The notes beneath the pieces were generated by a model. The model saw only the letters and a list, made by a program, of their open reading frames with translations, was not told where the DNA came from and did no database searches. Both the position numbers and the translations under genes were made by a program. A stretch of DNA of 64,000 nucleotides from Lingula anatina (taxonomy: Eukaryota > Brachiopoda > Lingulata > Lingulida > Lingulidae): assembly GCF_001039355.2 (NCBI RefSeq), contig NW_019774158.1, forward strand, positions 177,546 to 241,545, in the 5' to 3' direction. Shown here in pieces: positions 34,156 to 47,100 of the stretch. The first letter of the stretch is position 1; each line of letters opens with the position of its first letter.

Positions 34156-35086
34156 CTAAGCATTACTCTCTGGTCGCAGTCGAATCTAAAAAAAAAAAAA
34201 GAGAGAAATTCGTTTAACAGAATCTGTAGAAAAATGAAGCCAATCACCTCAACTATAAATTGCTCAGATATACTCAACGATGGAAAAAGTACTAGTTATA
34301 ATGAAACAACAATCAATTAAATGCACGAAATTGTCCTAAGTATTTGACAAGAATTTTGACGGTCTCTTAGGATTTCTTATATTTAATTCTGTGCCTTTTG
34401 AATATGCGTCCAAATGCTCATTTATCTCATTTATGTATTTTTTAATCTATTTACATTTTTAAATCATTAACAGCCTTATAATGCACATATAAGTATTAAA
34501 GGCACGCACCTGCGCCGTGTTTCTCCCTCCCGCCAGTTTAGGCCGTGATATCCTGAACTCCCGCTCTGGGTCCAGGCTGCCCGTCAGGAGGGTGTCCCAG
34601 CCAAATATGTCCGGATCAGACTGGTCTGTGAGAGAAGAAAAACAAAGAAAATATATTATTATTATTATACATGTAGTTAAACGAAGTTAATAAACTGAAC
34701 ATATATTTTTTGTTGTTGCATTGAAACGTATTTTCATTCAGTGAAATCTGAGGAATTACACTAAGAAAACTAAAACTTGCCTAAAATTTATTGCATTGTA
34801 TGAATTTATGTTAATGTACACAAATTTGTGTCAGCCAAAATTACGCACGTCTAAGCCAAAACCAGAAAATCAGTACTCACCGCCACGCCAGTTATTATCA
34901 TAAATATTCATGGACTTGAATCTGTCTCTGTGAAGGTAATCTTCCCTCGAGCTTCCCGAGCTTGACCCCCGGCTACTACTGCCGGACACTGTACTGGCCA
35001 ATCCTCCCCGGCCCAGGTGCTGCCAGTAGGGGGTGTACTTAGGGTGGAAGATACCGGTAGCCGGACCGTAGGAGTCGTGGAGGTAG
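34156..35086 (-). CDS. mucin-like exons: cytoplasmic tail and stop
   Basis: Exons 34881-35086, 34510-34625 and 34156-34185 (phase 2-1, 1-0, 0-stop). The tail is about 125 residues, Ser/Gly/Tyr/Arg-rich ([36 protein letters not shown]). The final exon is only 30 nt, IRLRPESNA then TAG, after a 13-T tract and TAG acceptor. If intron 34186-34509 were retained, the frame would run 16 more codons to a stop near 34460. Confidence 0.75.
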
Positions 35087-38000
35087 CTGGAATAGTGGGG
35101 ATTTGATTAACTTCATAAATTAGAATGTAATTATGAGAGCGTTACTGCATACTGCAAAGCCACGTATTTAAACGTATTTAACAAGTGAAACGTATGAATT
35201 TAACGAAACTAACAAACAAATAAATAAATAAATTTTGTGTTGGGACAAAAGTGGTAAAATTTCCCAGATAGGATTAAACTTCATCGATTCACAGTTCCAA
35301 AGCTGACTTTGCACATACCCGTATAAAAGACAAGGCAAAATACCATTGTAAACGAAATACCCGTAACAGTTACAGTCATTTTAAGTATTTCCTACTTACT
35401 TGCGCCATCTGCTTCCTCGCTTCAGCTTCTCCTCGCGCGCCTTCTTCTTCTTGTAGACGATGACAGCTATGAGAATGCAGATGGCCACAATCAGCGCCAC
35501 TCCGCCCACAGTGCTGGCTGCTACAATGGCGATCTCGTCCTGGGTCAGTCCCACCTTGGTCTCACAGAGGTCGCCACTGAAGCCTACCTGGCATCTAATG
35601 AAATGGCAAAAACGCATTAAATATGGAAATTTGTGATTGTCAGTTTCCTTTATTGTGTTCCCACTAAAACCAGAGAGTTGGTTCTTATGATAGTGGCATC
35701 ATCAAATTGGGATACTTATGGTCAAGAGAAAACGGTACTGGTTACTTTGCTGATATAACCAACACAGCACCAACAAAGCGAATTTTTGTAAGTTGCAATA
35801 ATTTAGTGATTTATGGCTCGAAGCGGATAAGTAAGTTAGTAAAATCGCTATTCTCTTCACTTAAGGTTATTAAGTCTACAAGAATGTCTAAAAATTATAA
35901 AATAACTCGCAAAAAACCCATTCCTTACTGACGATTTACCCTCTGCCTATATTTGCTTCCCCATATTACATGTACCGTATGCTTTGGGAGACGTCCCTTA
36001 CTTAACTTACCTGCAGTTTCCACGGTTGCCTGTGCCGCATTGTCCTCCGTTCTGACATCCGAACACTTCACACGGTTTCAACACAACTAGAACGAGTTGG
36101 AAAGCACGTTAAATCGGTCAATTTACAAGGGTTGTCAGTATTCTTGACTTCTTATTTTGCACTGTCATCAAAAAACTTAATTCACGTGTTGCAACATTCA
36201 CAAGACGCCGATATTTATATATATTTATTCTAATTATTACTAACACGAGTCTAAACTCACCTCCGTCTAGAGTGGGCGTGCCAAGCACGGGGAAGTAGAC
36301 ATTCTCTTCGCTGAAGACGTAACTCAAGGCCTTTAACTTGGTAAGGATGTACTCCTTCATGGCCTGTCTGTGAGCTGTCAGATTAGCCCCGGTCGTGTTC
36401 GTACGGACGTTGTGCTCTGTTATTAAACTGCCATGCCTGCAAATTTAATATCAATGAATATACAGTGTGGTTAAAATTATGTCTTTAAAAAATTGTGGGC
36501 GATAAAAAAACACATAACACAGAAACTTCGCCCATTCGTGTACATTCGACTTCATGGCAATTGAAATGCTGTTATAACACAGTACTATTACTGTTTTATT
36601 TGTGAAAGTAAAATAAATCAAAGCATCATAACAGCCTATTCATGCACCACAGTGGGACTAATTGACCCGTTTCATCATTCTAGATAAAACTTACTTACCA
36701 CGTGTTAGTAACAACAACTTCTCTGAATCCTGGGAACGCCTGATAGAATCCCGTCAACTGAAAAATAATCATTTGTTAGCTTTGTACAAGGTCTTTCATA
36801 TCGACTATTTATTTATAAAATAGCGTTTCGGCATTAAAATGCAATATTTATGTAGGCCTACGTTAGGTCCTCCTTTAAGGTGGCCACAGATTTCGAATTC
36901 CAAATCACAGTTTATATCTCACAACATATTTACTGCATGAAGAATGAGTCATTCTGAATGAATTGCACCTTTGGAAGTCAAATTTGACATTTTTTTTTGA
37001 AAGAATAGTTTCAGGTGGTGCGGTGAAGTGAAGCCAAATTCAAATAATCTTGACGTCAAAATTCAAGAGAAAAAAGACTTACCGACTTGGTGAGGATAAC
37101 GCGTTCAGCAGAAGAAGGGTTCTGGTACGGCGTCGGGTCAACTACATCTAACGTCATATTGACTAAAAGATAGAAAGAAGGTGACCATTTAATCTACTAA
37201 AATCTAAAAAATCAATTTTTTTGCAAAAAGGTACCATCACTGTTAATGACTTTCAGGTTAGACAAACAAAGGCAAATTTGTTACGCGGATGATCAATTCT
37301 GAACGCAATTTTTCTTACATATTGCAACATATAACATCGGCTTAATCACAACTAAGGCGTCTATGTATCATACCTTAAACTAATACAAAGATATTCAAAG
37401 TACTGATATAGGTTATCGAATTTCAAATACGACTCTCTTACCTCTGTACGTTGTGTCTCTGTCACATCTGAAGCCGTTTCCATGGTAACCCGAGTTACAA
37501 GTACAGGTGTAGCTGCCGACAGTATTGGCGCACGCAGCATTGCTGTCGCAGTCGCCGTTGTTCCTCAGACATTCGTCGATATCTGTGCAAATAAGAACAG
37601 TATTCCAAGTTTTCTTAATGAGAAATTATTAAGAAAGCTTTGAAAATGAGTAAAAAAATTAATCACATTATGAAGACTAAAATTAAAACCAAATACCAAA
37701 CTGCACTTCTGTTTCTTCTTAATGTTTCTTAAACTTTGCTGAAATGACACATACACAAAATAACAATAATAATAACAGTAATAATAATAATACCTGTTAC
37801 ACTTCCTATGACCAAGTCAGGTGTTCTGAGAAGCGTAAATGTCGCTGTCCCAGTCCCTGGGTCTACAAGCCTGTTGTTGGCCGCCTGGACTCCATTGAGA
37901 ATGTACAGGGAAAGGTTGGTCTCCGTCTCATTCTCTGGAGCCGTGGTGTTCAGCTGCACGGTGTAGTAGACAACAACACTACCGTTCCTGAAATGCGAGT

Positions 38001-38102
38001 ATGCAAGTGAGATATTTATAGGGAAGATTTGCTGTATTTTGACACACGAAAGCAATGTTGGTTTAATTATCTTATAAAAATTGCAAACGTTCGCGCACGC
38101 TC

Positions 38103-38155
<53 letters not shown>

Positions 38156-38818
38156 TGATTGACTGAAAGACTGACTGATCGACTTACTCTATCGATGTTA
38201 TGTCAATACGGTAGAAGCCTGGGTAGCTCCTGTAGAAGTCTTCGAGCTGAAAACAAATATAATCTTTTAACGACTGTGTATCACTCATTGAGACGATGTG
38301 CTTTATAACTATAAATGACAACCTGCAAATTACAAGCAAAATGGGTTTAAATGTTACATAAACTAATAATAAAACTGATAAAACGTGCAATAACGAAGAA
38401 CCATCGGCAACGCTTACGTGTTCTTCCATACTACTTGAAGATACTTACGGTTCTCAACAGTATTTGATAGTCGGCAGATCCGGTTTGGTATTTAGTTGGC
38501 GAATAAACTTCATCAAAGACCATTTTCACTGCAATGGAAAACAAACATGCCTTACATATGACGTAAAAATACATTATTTAAATTACTATGAAGGGGCAGA
38601 TGTAGGCTAAGCAATTATAGCTGTTTATCTTTATTCTCCGTATCCTTCGAAGAGCATTGGCTAACATAAAGATTCTGGACTGTCAATTAGTTAAGATAAA
38701 ACAACTGCCATAGAAACATAATAAAAACAACAACAACAACAGAAATAATAATAATAATAATAATAATAATGTCTTAAAAATGCCATAGAAACATAATAAA
38801 AACAACAACAACAACAGA

Positions 38819-38852
<34 letters not shown>

Positions 38853-41090
38853 TCTTAAAATGTATATAAACTATAGCTATTACTATAGCTATGTATTGGC
38901 TTTTAAACTACCGCTTTCTTCTTTACTAATGATTACATCCCCTCACCTTTGATGCCTTGTAAGGCTTTGCAATCCGTTCCATTTCCAATAAACGCGCTCT
39001 TGCAAGTACACGTGTAACTCCCCACAGTGTTGGTACAGTAAGCGTTAGGACTACAGTCATTGGTCGTCGTGCACTCATCAATGTCCGAGCACGTCTGACC
39101 ATTGCCAGAAAATCCAGAATTGCACGTGCACGTGTATGAACCAATGGTGTCCCTACACGTGGCGTTCGTATGGCAAGGCGTCGTCAAGCATTCGTCGACA
39201 TTGGTGCACGATTGGCCGTCACCGCTGTAGCCTTGGTTACATGCGCACGTGTAGGAACCAAATGTGTTTGTGCACTGGGCGTTGGAGGCACAATTGTTGG
39301 TTGTGTCACATTCGTTTATATCTGTAAAAAACATGACATCAAGCATGAAAACAGCACATTTAAGATGGTGATATTGATATGTAGTGGAATCTGCTAAATC
39401 TGTGTATGTTTGGAACCTTCAAACAACAAAATAGTACTACTACTACTACTACAGTGTACGCAGTACATGCATATAAGATGAACAAGAAGGAATCCAATCC
39501 TCTTAGTTATTAAAAAAATCGTTCGTTTAACATACTTCCGAAAGGCAACATATTCAGAACTATGTGTTCTGTAACAGGTTTCTCGTATCCAGCTGAACGG
39601 CACTATATTCATGAGGTTCTGTTAAAAGTGTGCGAGTTTTGGAAAGACAGGTCCCAAAAGGCAGTACGCGAGATGGACACACTGGCTACTGTATACTGAC
39701 CGTTACAAGTCCTCTGGTCACTCTGTTCCAGCAGGAACCCGCTATTACAACTACACGTGTAGCTCCCGTCGTTGTTGTTACATGTGCTGGTGTTACTGTT
39801 ACAGTCATCCAGGTTCTGGGCACATTCATCAATGTCTAAGAATAGAGAAAAGCAATAGTTATGAAATAATGCACCTTATTTAACCATACATAGCTGTTGC
39901 AAGAAAATACTGCAAAACAGCCATTATTATTATAATTAACAATGCTCTTGGCATCCGTAACTGTAGGTGGAATAAATGACATGAAATATCGATTCACGAT
40001 AGTAAAACACACTCACCTATACAGGTCTCATTGCCTTGTAGCTGGTAGCCACTGCGGCAGAAACACACGGGTGGACTCGCCGTAGCATTACACAAACCCT
40101 GGTTACAGTTCAGCCCGGCATCAATACAAGCTTGGAGGGAAGCATTCGCCACTGGAAATTTAGGATAACAGAGGTGGTGAGTAATTGTGTATGCTGATTC
40201 CAAACACAGGTGCTTTAATGTGATAAAAAGGAGAAAAGAAAGTTCTATCTAGCTAATCTGTTCGTCTAATCTGTCGAATATGTTTGCAGGATTCTTCCGT
40301 TTGACGTTCTGGTGAATACCAGACACCTAAGCAAATGGACTTTCCCAACTCCTTGGCTTTTCGAGCAAAGAAAACATCAATCATATTACCGAAGTGCCAT
40401 TTCAATCTCACCTTTCTTACAGGTGTATCCATTGAGAGCCAACTGGTAATCCGAGTTGAAGCAAGAACACCTGAAACTTCCAACAGTGTTGGAACACACG
40501 TGGTCACAGTTGTCCGTCTGAAGGAGACACTCGTCTACGTCTGTGAAAGGAAAATGTGTTCATTTCAATGGAAAAAAAATTAAATACAAATTGTTCTAAA
40601 ATGTATCGATTTGCTCCTACAGAGATTAAACATTTGATGAAATTTCCGCACGATGAGATTTTCTTTACTTTGTAGAATTTATCGATGCAAGACATATCCG
40701 TGTTAATTGTTGCGTAACCACAATATAACAAAAGACATCTGCGCTACCAAACATTCACAAGGATTCAGGCAAGCCCTTGCTTATTGCTTCAAAAAATGTC
40801 CAAAAGTACAAATCGGCATATTTTTCCGAAATACTCAAACTAACGAAACTTTTAGGATAAAAAAATGCATCTTGAAAGAAAGCATTTTCAATGAATAGAT
40901 TGGCATGTTAACGGCGAGACGCTCAGGCATGAATTTGTGTCATTGGAGAGGAATGCTGCCGGTACTTACCTGTGCAGTGTGTGGAGTTGGTCAAGGTGTA
41001 CCCGGGGTTACAACCACAGGTGTAGCTGCCAGGTGAGTTATTACACACCTGTTCACAACCGTCAGTGGCGGCAGCACACTCATTTATATC

Positions 41091-41135
<45 letters not shown>

Positions 41136-44100
41136 GGAAGTGACATTATATATCATATTTTCAGCATAATAACACGAAGACCTTGTTGAATATAGTAACA
41201 ATGTCATTCGAAAGTTAAATGTACTTTTTTATTAAAGATTCCATAGTAAGCGTGAAGGAAATCCATAAATTCAATTGCCAACGTTTTTATAGCAAATGAG
41301 TCTAAAGAAACATTACGCAATATATTTTTTCTAAAGGTACATTCGGTTATGGGGTAGATTAACAAAAGAGATCCATTTATGCAAAACCCAACATCTCGTA
41401 AAGCAATGAAACACCAATGGCGTTTTTATGGCGACCGCTTACCTATGCACACTCCACTACTGTTTTTAGTATATCCCGCTAAACATGTGCAGTCATAAGA
41501 GCCCTGTGTGTTGCTGCATTGGGCATTCACACCACATAAAGTCGCATTCAGGGCACACTCGTCTATGTCGTTGTTACAGTTTTGACCCTCGTATCCAGGG
41601 ACACAGTCGGTACAGCCGATGACGCTGTCACAGCGCGTGGAACGTGCACTGCAGTCACAGAGATTGGAACAGCCGGCACCCCAGTGCAAGGAATCGCATG
41701 CTAGAAAACGAAAAGAGACAACAATTTTCGTATAAATGTCTGAAATGTGCTCTCTGGGACAAATACGTATGATTTCTGCTGCCCGTAACTGTGATAATTG
41801 GCTTTTCCTAAATTTTCTGCTTTATTCTTGTCATGTTTTAGCTCGATTTTTATATCAAGATGTGGACATTGAAGAAACATTTCGTCCCCTTTTATGTTCA
41901 CAATATATAATTTGATTTCAATATGTTTCATTTATCTATCTTATATCGTTATCATTTTAATTATCTTGGCCATTTTTACAAAACCTTATTCCTACAGAAA
42001 ATAACTACTTATTTGTACTTCTTCAAAGGCAATAGCAGTAGAAAAACAATAAACGTTAGTCTGTAGTCATTTCGCATTACCACTTACCGGTGCACGTCCT
42101 CATATCAGCCTCAAGCCGGAAACCTACTGCGCACGCGCATGTGTAACTGCCTTGTGTGTTTTCACAGGCAGATGTCGGGCTGCACTGGTTGTCCGTGCTA
42201 CACTCGTCTATGTCTGGAATAAACGAGCCCAGGTAAAATTAATTTTATTACTCAAATAATACTTAAAAGACAATGCCCAATACTCAGAGCAAAATTCAGT
42301 GTAACACTACTTATTTTCTTACAGAATGCCGAGACTTACCATTACATGTGACACCATCACTCAGAAGGTTGTAACCAGGGGGACAGAAGCAAGCTGCGGC
42401 GCCATTGCTGTTGTAACAAGAGGCTGGAGACACACACGAGCTGCTCGCACACACGGCGGCATCTATTAATAAGAATTACTTTTTCATATTGGTATGCAAA
42501 GGCCACACAATAAAAAGGTACATTGAAAACCGCCAAAATAACTGTGCTGGAACCTACCGAGCCGTGTGTTATTTATTTCATTTCATTAAGTTATTACTAC
42601 CTCAAGGACGAAAGACGTAAAAAAGAGTACGTATACATGCATAAAATTACACACACAATTGACATACCTGTAAGCGTGCACGTCTTGCCGTCACTGTTCA
42701 GATTGTACCCAGTTTGGCAGGAACAGGTGAAACTGCCTATGGTATTGGTGCAAATCTGCTCACAGCCATCTGTTCTGGCGGTACACTCGTTTATGTCTGT
42801 GGAAATTGATGATTTTGCATAAAAATCTAGCTAGTTATCAGAAATATTACTAGCAATCACACGCCCTAGATATCTGAGGTATGTAATGCTTACATACATG
42901 TAGCAGTAGGTATGTTAAGAAAACCAAGCAACTACAACCCTTTTAATTATATAAATGCCCTAATAGTTTGAATTGTTTCCTATAAAGACACGAACAAAAA
43001 GGGCTAACAGAAAAAAAAAAACTTAATAAATAAATGAAAAGAAATAAGTTTAAAATAGGTGAGTAATAACACTCGATTAAACTACAATAATAATAATAAT
43101 AATAATAATGGCTGAAAAGCACATGGGAAGTGCATCGAATGTGCAGTACTCACCAGCACATGTCTGCGTGTCGGTGTTCCTGTAGCCGGTGTTACACGTG
43201 CAAGAGAACGAGCCGTCCGTGTTGGCACATGTAGAGATGGAAGCGTTGCACGTGTTACTGCTGTCGCTTAGGCATTCGTCAATGTCTAAAAATAATAGAC
43301 GCTGTACAGATATGTATATCTATTTCAAAGAACATTCTTATCGATCAGGTACGTACAGGAATGGGAGTTGCATTTTTTATTATCCAAACCAAAGTAAAAA
43401 GCATGCGCCATATGATACGTTAAACATTCAGCTATCATTCATTCCTTTATTAATTTGGTGAATTAAAGAAAAACGATACATTTTCACAACTTTGAAGAGA
43501 ATCATGCTTTACCTTTGCATTTCGAGCCAAGAGTCTCATAGCCAGATGGGCACGTGCAAATGAAGCTCCTGTTTTGGGCGACTTCCTGTGCAGGCGTCAA
43601 GTCAGTGCAGTTGGCCACTGCGGGACATGGGTTGTTGGCGCATCCATCGACCTCCTGCTCGCAGTCATTACCTGATGAAAGTGGGCAAAGGGAAGGAGGC
43701 GATAAATATGTCGATGTAAAGATGCAGTAGTGTGGTTATCCATTTAATGAGTGGAAGAATGGTGATTTAGCAAAATTACAATAAGTGTAAATCGATTTTA
43801 CACTCTGGCATTATATATCAAGCTTCCAAGAAAGTTTGCAACTTGTTTGTGGACTTACATGTAGCACGATGCAGTTGCCATGGTAAATGTCAAGAGAATT
43901 TATCGAAAAAAAAACCCCACTGAATTTTACAAGCACGCCATCAGACACAAATTGCCACCTACCAGTATACCCCGTGTCACATTCACATTCCACCAACCGG
44001 ACACTGGCGTCCACTAGCTGTCCTGCTCGTAGCTGGTTAAACAGACAGCTGCCTCTGTTACTGCAGCCAGAGCAAAGGTCAGCTGTCACCGTCCACGTGG

Positions 44101-47100
44101 TAGAGCCGCCTTTGTTATCAGTCAATATCAGACTGGAAATGATCACATTTATAACTTTATTTTCAATGTTCCTTTATTGTTCAACACTGCATGATTCTTA
44201 ATATTACCAGTTAAACTCAAGTGGCTATATCACTGCCTATAGCCTTACACGGTATATTTAATATATCCACCTCCGGTAACGAAAGACATCCCATACAAAT
44301 CCCCTAAATATCGTTAGTACATCATTTAAACGCCAGCAGTCATGTATCTATACCCAGACACACTTTCCGAAAAATAAAATAAAAAATAAATAAATAAATA
44401 AACGATGTCAAATAATATTTCTAATAAACCATATGAACATACCCGACAGGCTGTGTAATACTGGTACTGGTTGGGTTCACGTTCACCTGGACAGATGTCG
44501 CTGACAGTGTGGTAACGTTGGAATCGCTGATGCTGTACGCTATTCTTGTAGAAACAGTGTCACCGCTGTCTGGGTCAACAAACTCTATAGTATACGAGCC
44601 TACTTGGTTGACTGTCAGTTGTATAGGCCCGGTTGGGGCCGCTGTGATGTTCGGGCTTCGGTTTTCTGAAATGGCAGCGTATTTTACCATTAAGAACGTT
44701 CAGGGTTGCATTTTAGGATGTATTCACTCTTACGTTTTAGATGCACCTGCACACAACAAGTGAAAAGAATGGATGGCAAACCAAGGGTATAGGAAGGGGG
44801 ACAGGCGATGTGGTATCATTTTACAGCACCGAAATAAGCCGCGTTGGATGTTAATCAAAGGTTGGCTATTAGCGCTTTGAAAAACCGTTCGAATGATTTT
44901 ATAGATCAAATACTTATTTCATGCCTGCTGACAGTTTCCACCGCGATCGTCAGATGGCACCAAGAATGGCAGACGACAAATCTTTACCTGCTTCTACACT
45001 TGTCGCTTTACTGGTCTCGTCAAAGCTCTTCGTGCTGTTGGCCAGTGCTTCGTTGTCCGTGAGCAGGAAGTCATAGAGACACTGAAGGTCGCTTCCACAC
45101 TTGCTGACCGCTGCCTGGTACTTGGTGTTTCCGTAGATGGACTGGAGGTCCTCAGAATATGTCGGGACGAAGCTGGTGTCGGTGTAGTTCACCGTGGAGT
45201 ATCCGGACGCATAGTAGAATATGGATTCTGCTTGGGAAATGCGCCCTAGAATGACATATGGTGGTTAAAATTAGAACAACGTTTGGGATTGGTTAAAGAA
45301 CATTTTATTTTAAAGGTAACGGAATGATGAACACAATATATACTTTATTAGGAAGTACTGGGAGTTGATATTAATGATGACAAAAGTAGCTTTTCAGCAA
45401 AGTCGACTTTAAACTGCCATGGAAATAATCTTTGCTTTTCATTTTCAATACTTTTTACCCGATTTACCTAAACCAACAAAGTTTCATGTTTACTCACAGG
45501 TTTCCCCAAAATAATTGTAGATGTCACTCTCGGTGGCGTTGCTGGCCAGGATGGTCCCGTTCCTAGCCTCCAGGTCATTGTTCACATTGCCATCGTAGTT
45601 GCCCATCAGACCGGTGGTGTTCGACTTGTACTCATCGGGAACGACCACAGCGAACATGAGAAGTCCTACGCCTTTGGTTACATTGACCGTGACGCCTTAT
45701 GGAAATAATTGTTTGTCCTTTTATTGATGTTTATTCTCATCAGTTGTTTGACTCATCATTTAAATACTAACGATCTTTATGAACAAATAACAACAATATT
45801 TCATGTACTACATGTAGCAGCAATGCATGGTTTCCATTAGTTTCCTTTCTAAATAAAAACACAAATAAAGCCATATATTTAAGTTAAACAACCGACATTT
45901 TTATTTCTGATTTTGGTAATTGACCAGTGCTTGAATGATATGAATTCATATTATTATTCGTCGAATTCCAACTGAAGCCTATCCAGCCTTACCCGATCCA
46001 AAGCTTGCCAGCAGCGTCTTGGTGGTATCATTGTACTCCAGATCGAGGTTGTTGTAGCTGGCACTTCCGGTCTGCAGCAGCGTAGGGGACACGAGGTCAC
46101 TCTGGACATACACCGCCATGTCTGTAGGGGATATACAACATTGTGATCATAAAGAAGGTAAGTAAATACACATTACTCACATCAATATTCAAAAAGATGT
46201 TTCCTTACAAATAAAGCCCAGGCAAACACAGAACGTTTTATAATGTGACCATAACGTTGCGTTAACATATCGTTTTATGGTTATATTAGCGATATGGTTA
46301 CGTTATGATAAAGTTCTGTGTTTGCTGGATACCCAGTTTAAACACGCCACTCTGGGTTTCAGAGGACACCGGCATACTTATTATATACTTATTACTTATT
46401 ATAATATATCAGACAGGTGGGCCCCAAGTGTTTTCTGAAACATTAAGATAGAACTGAGATCTATAATATGATGGTTAAACCGTATAATATATTGTCTATT
46501 CATTTAATCCTAAAATGGTTAGGAAAAAACTTCAATACAACGCACTACTTTGTCAAATTTATCATTTTTTTTAGATTTTCACGCTGCGTTTTACCTTGTT
46601 TATCTTGTGTCAGCTGTACATGCAGGCGGGAGGAGTCACTGTCCTTGGCGGCAAAAGCGCTAAATATGGTTGCATTCACAGTAGTGCCTTGACTCGAGGA
46701 AACTGGTTCTAGACGGGTCTTAAAAATAGGAGGTAAAACGGTCAGTTGTAAAAACCTGGCTATATGATCCTGCAAACACGTTTTATCAAACTTTGCCTCT
46801 TAACTTGAATCAGTTTCAGTTTTTATATTGATTTAACGATTAGTGTAAGAGAAGGCAGAGATGAAGAATCTGAGCGTTACTAAAACAATGATACGCACCT
46901 GCATAATAAAAGCCCCATTGCCCGCGTTGAGGAGCTGGTATTCACCGTGTCCATTGAAGGTATAAGTAACGCCATCTAGTGTCGTGAAATGAGGGTCACC
47001 TCGGAACCAAGCTGTGAAGGCAAATAGTAACGTAATGGGTCAATGTTCGAGTCACGCCAGGTCATTAGTGATATTAGAATGCAATGTAAAATTAGTGTAC

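Noticed and set aside
38101..38153. CRISPR-like or structured repeat
   Set aside because: It is a simple GT/GA microsatellite in an intron.
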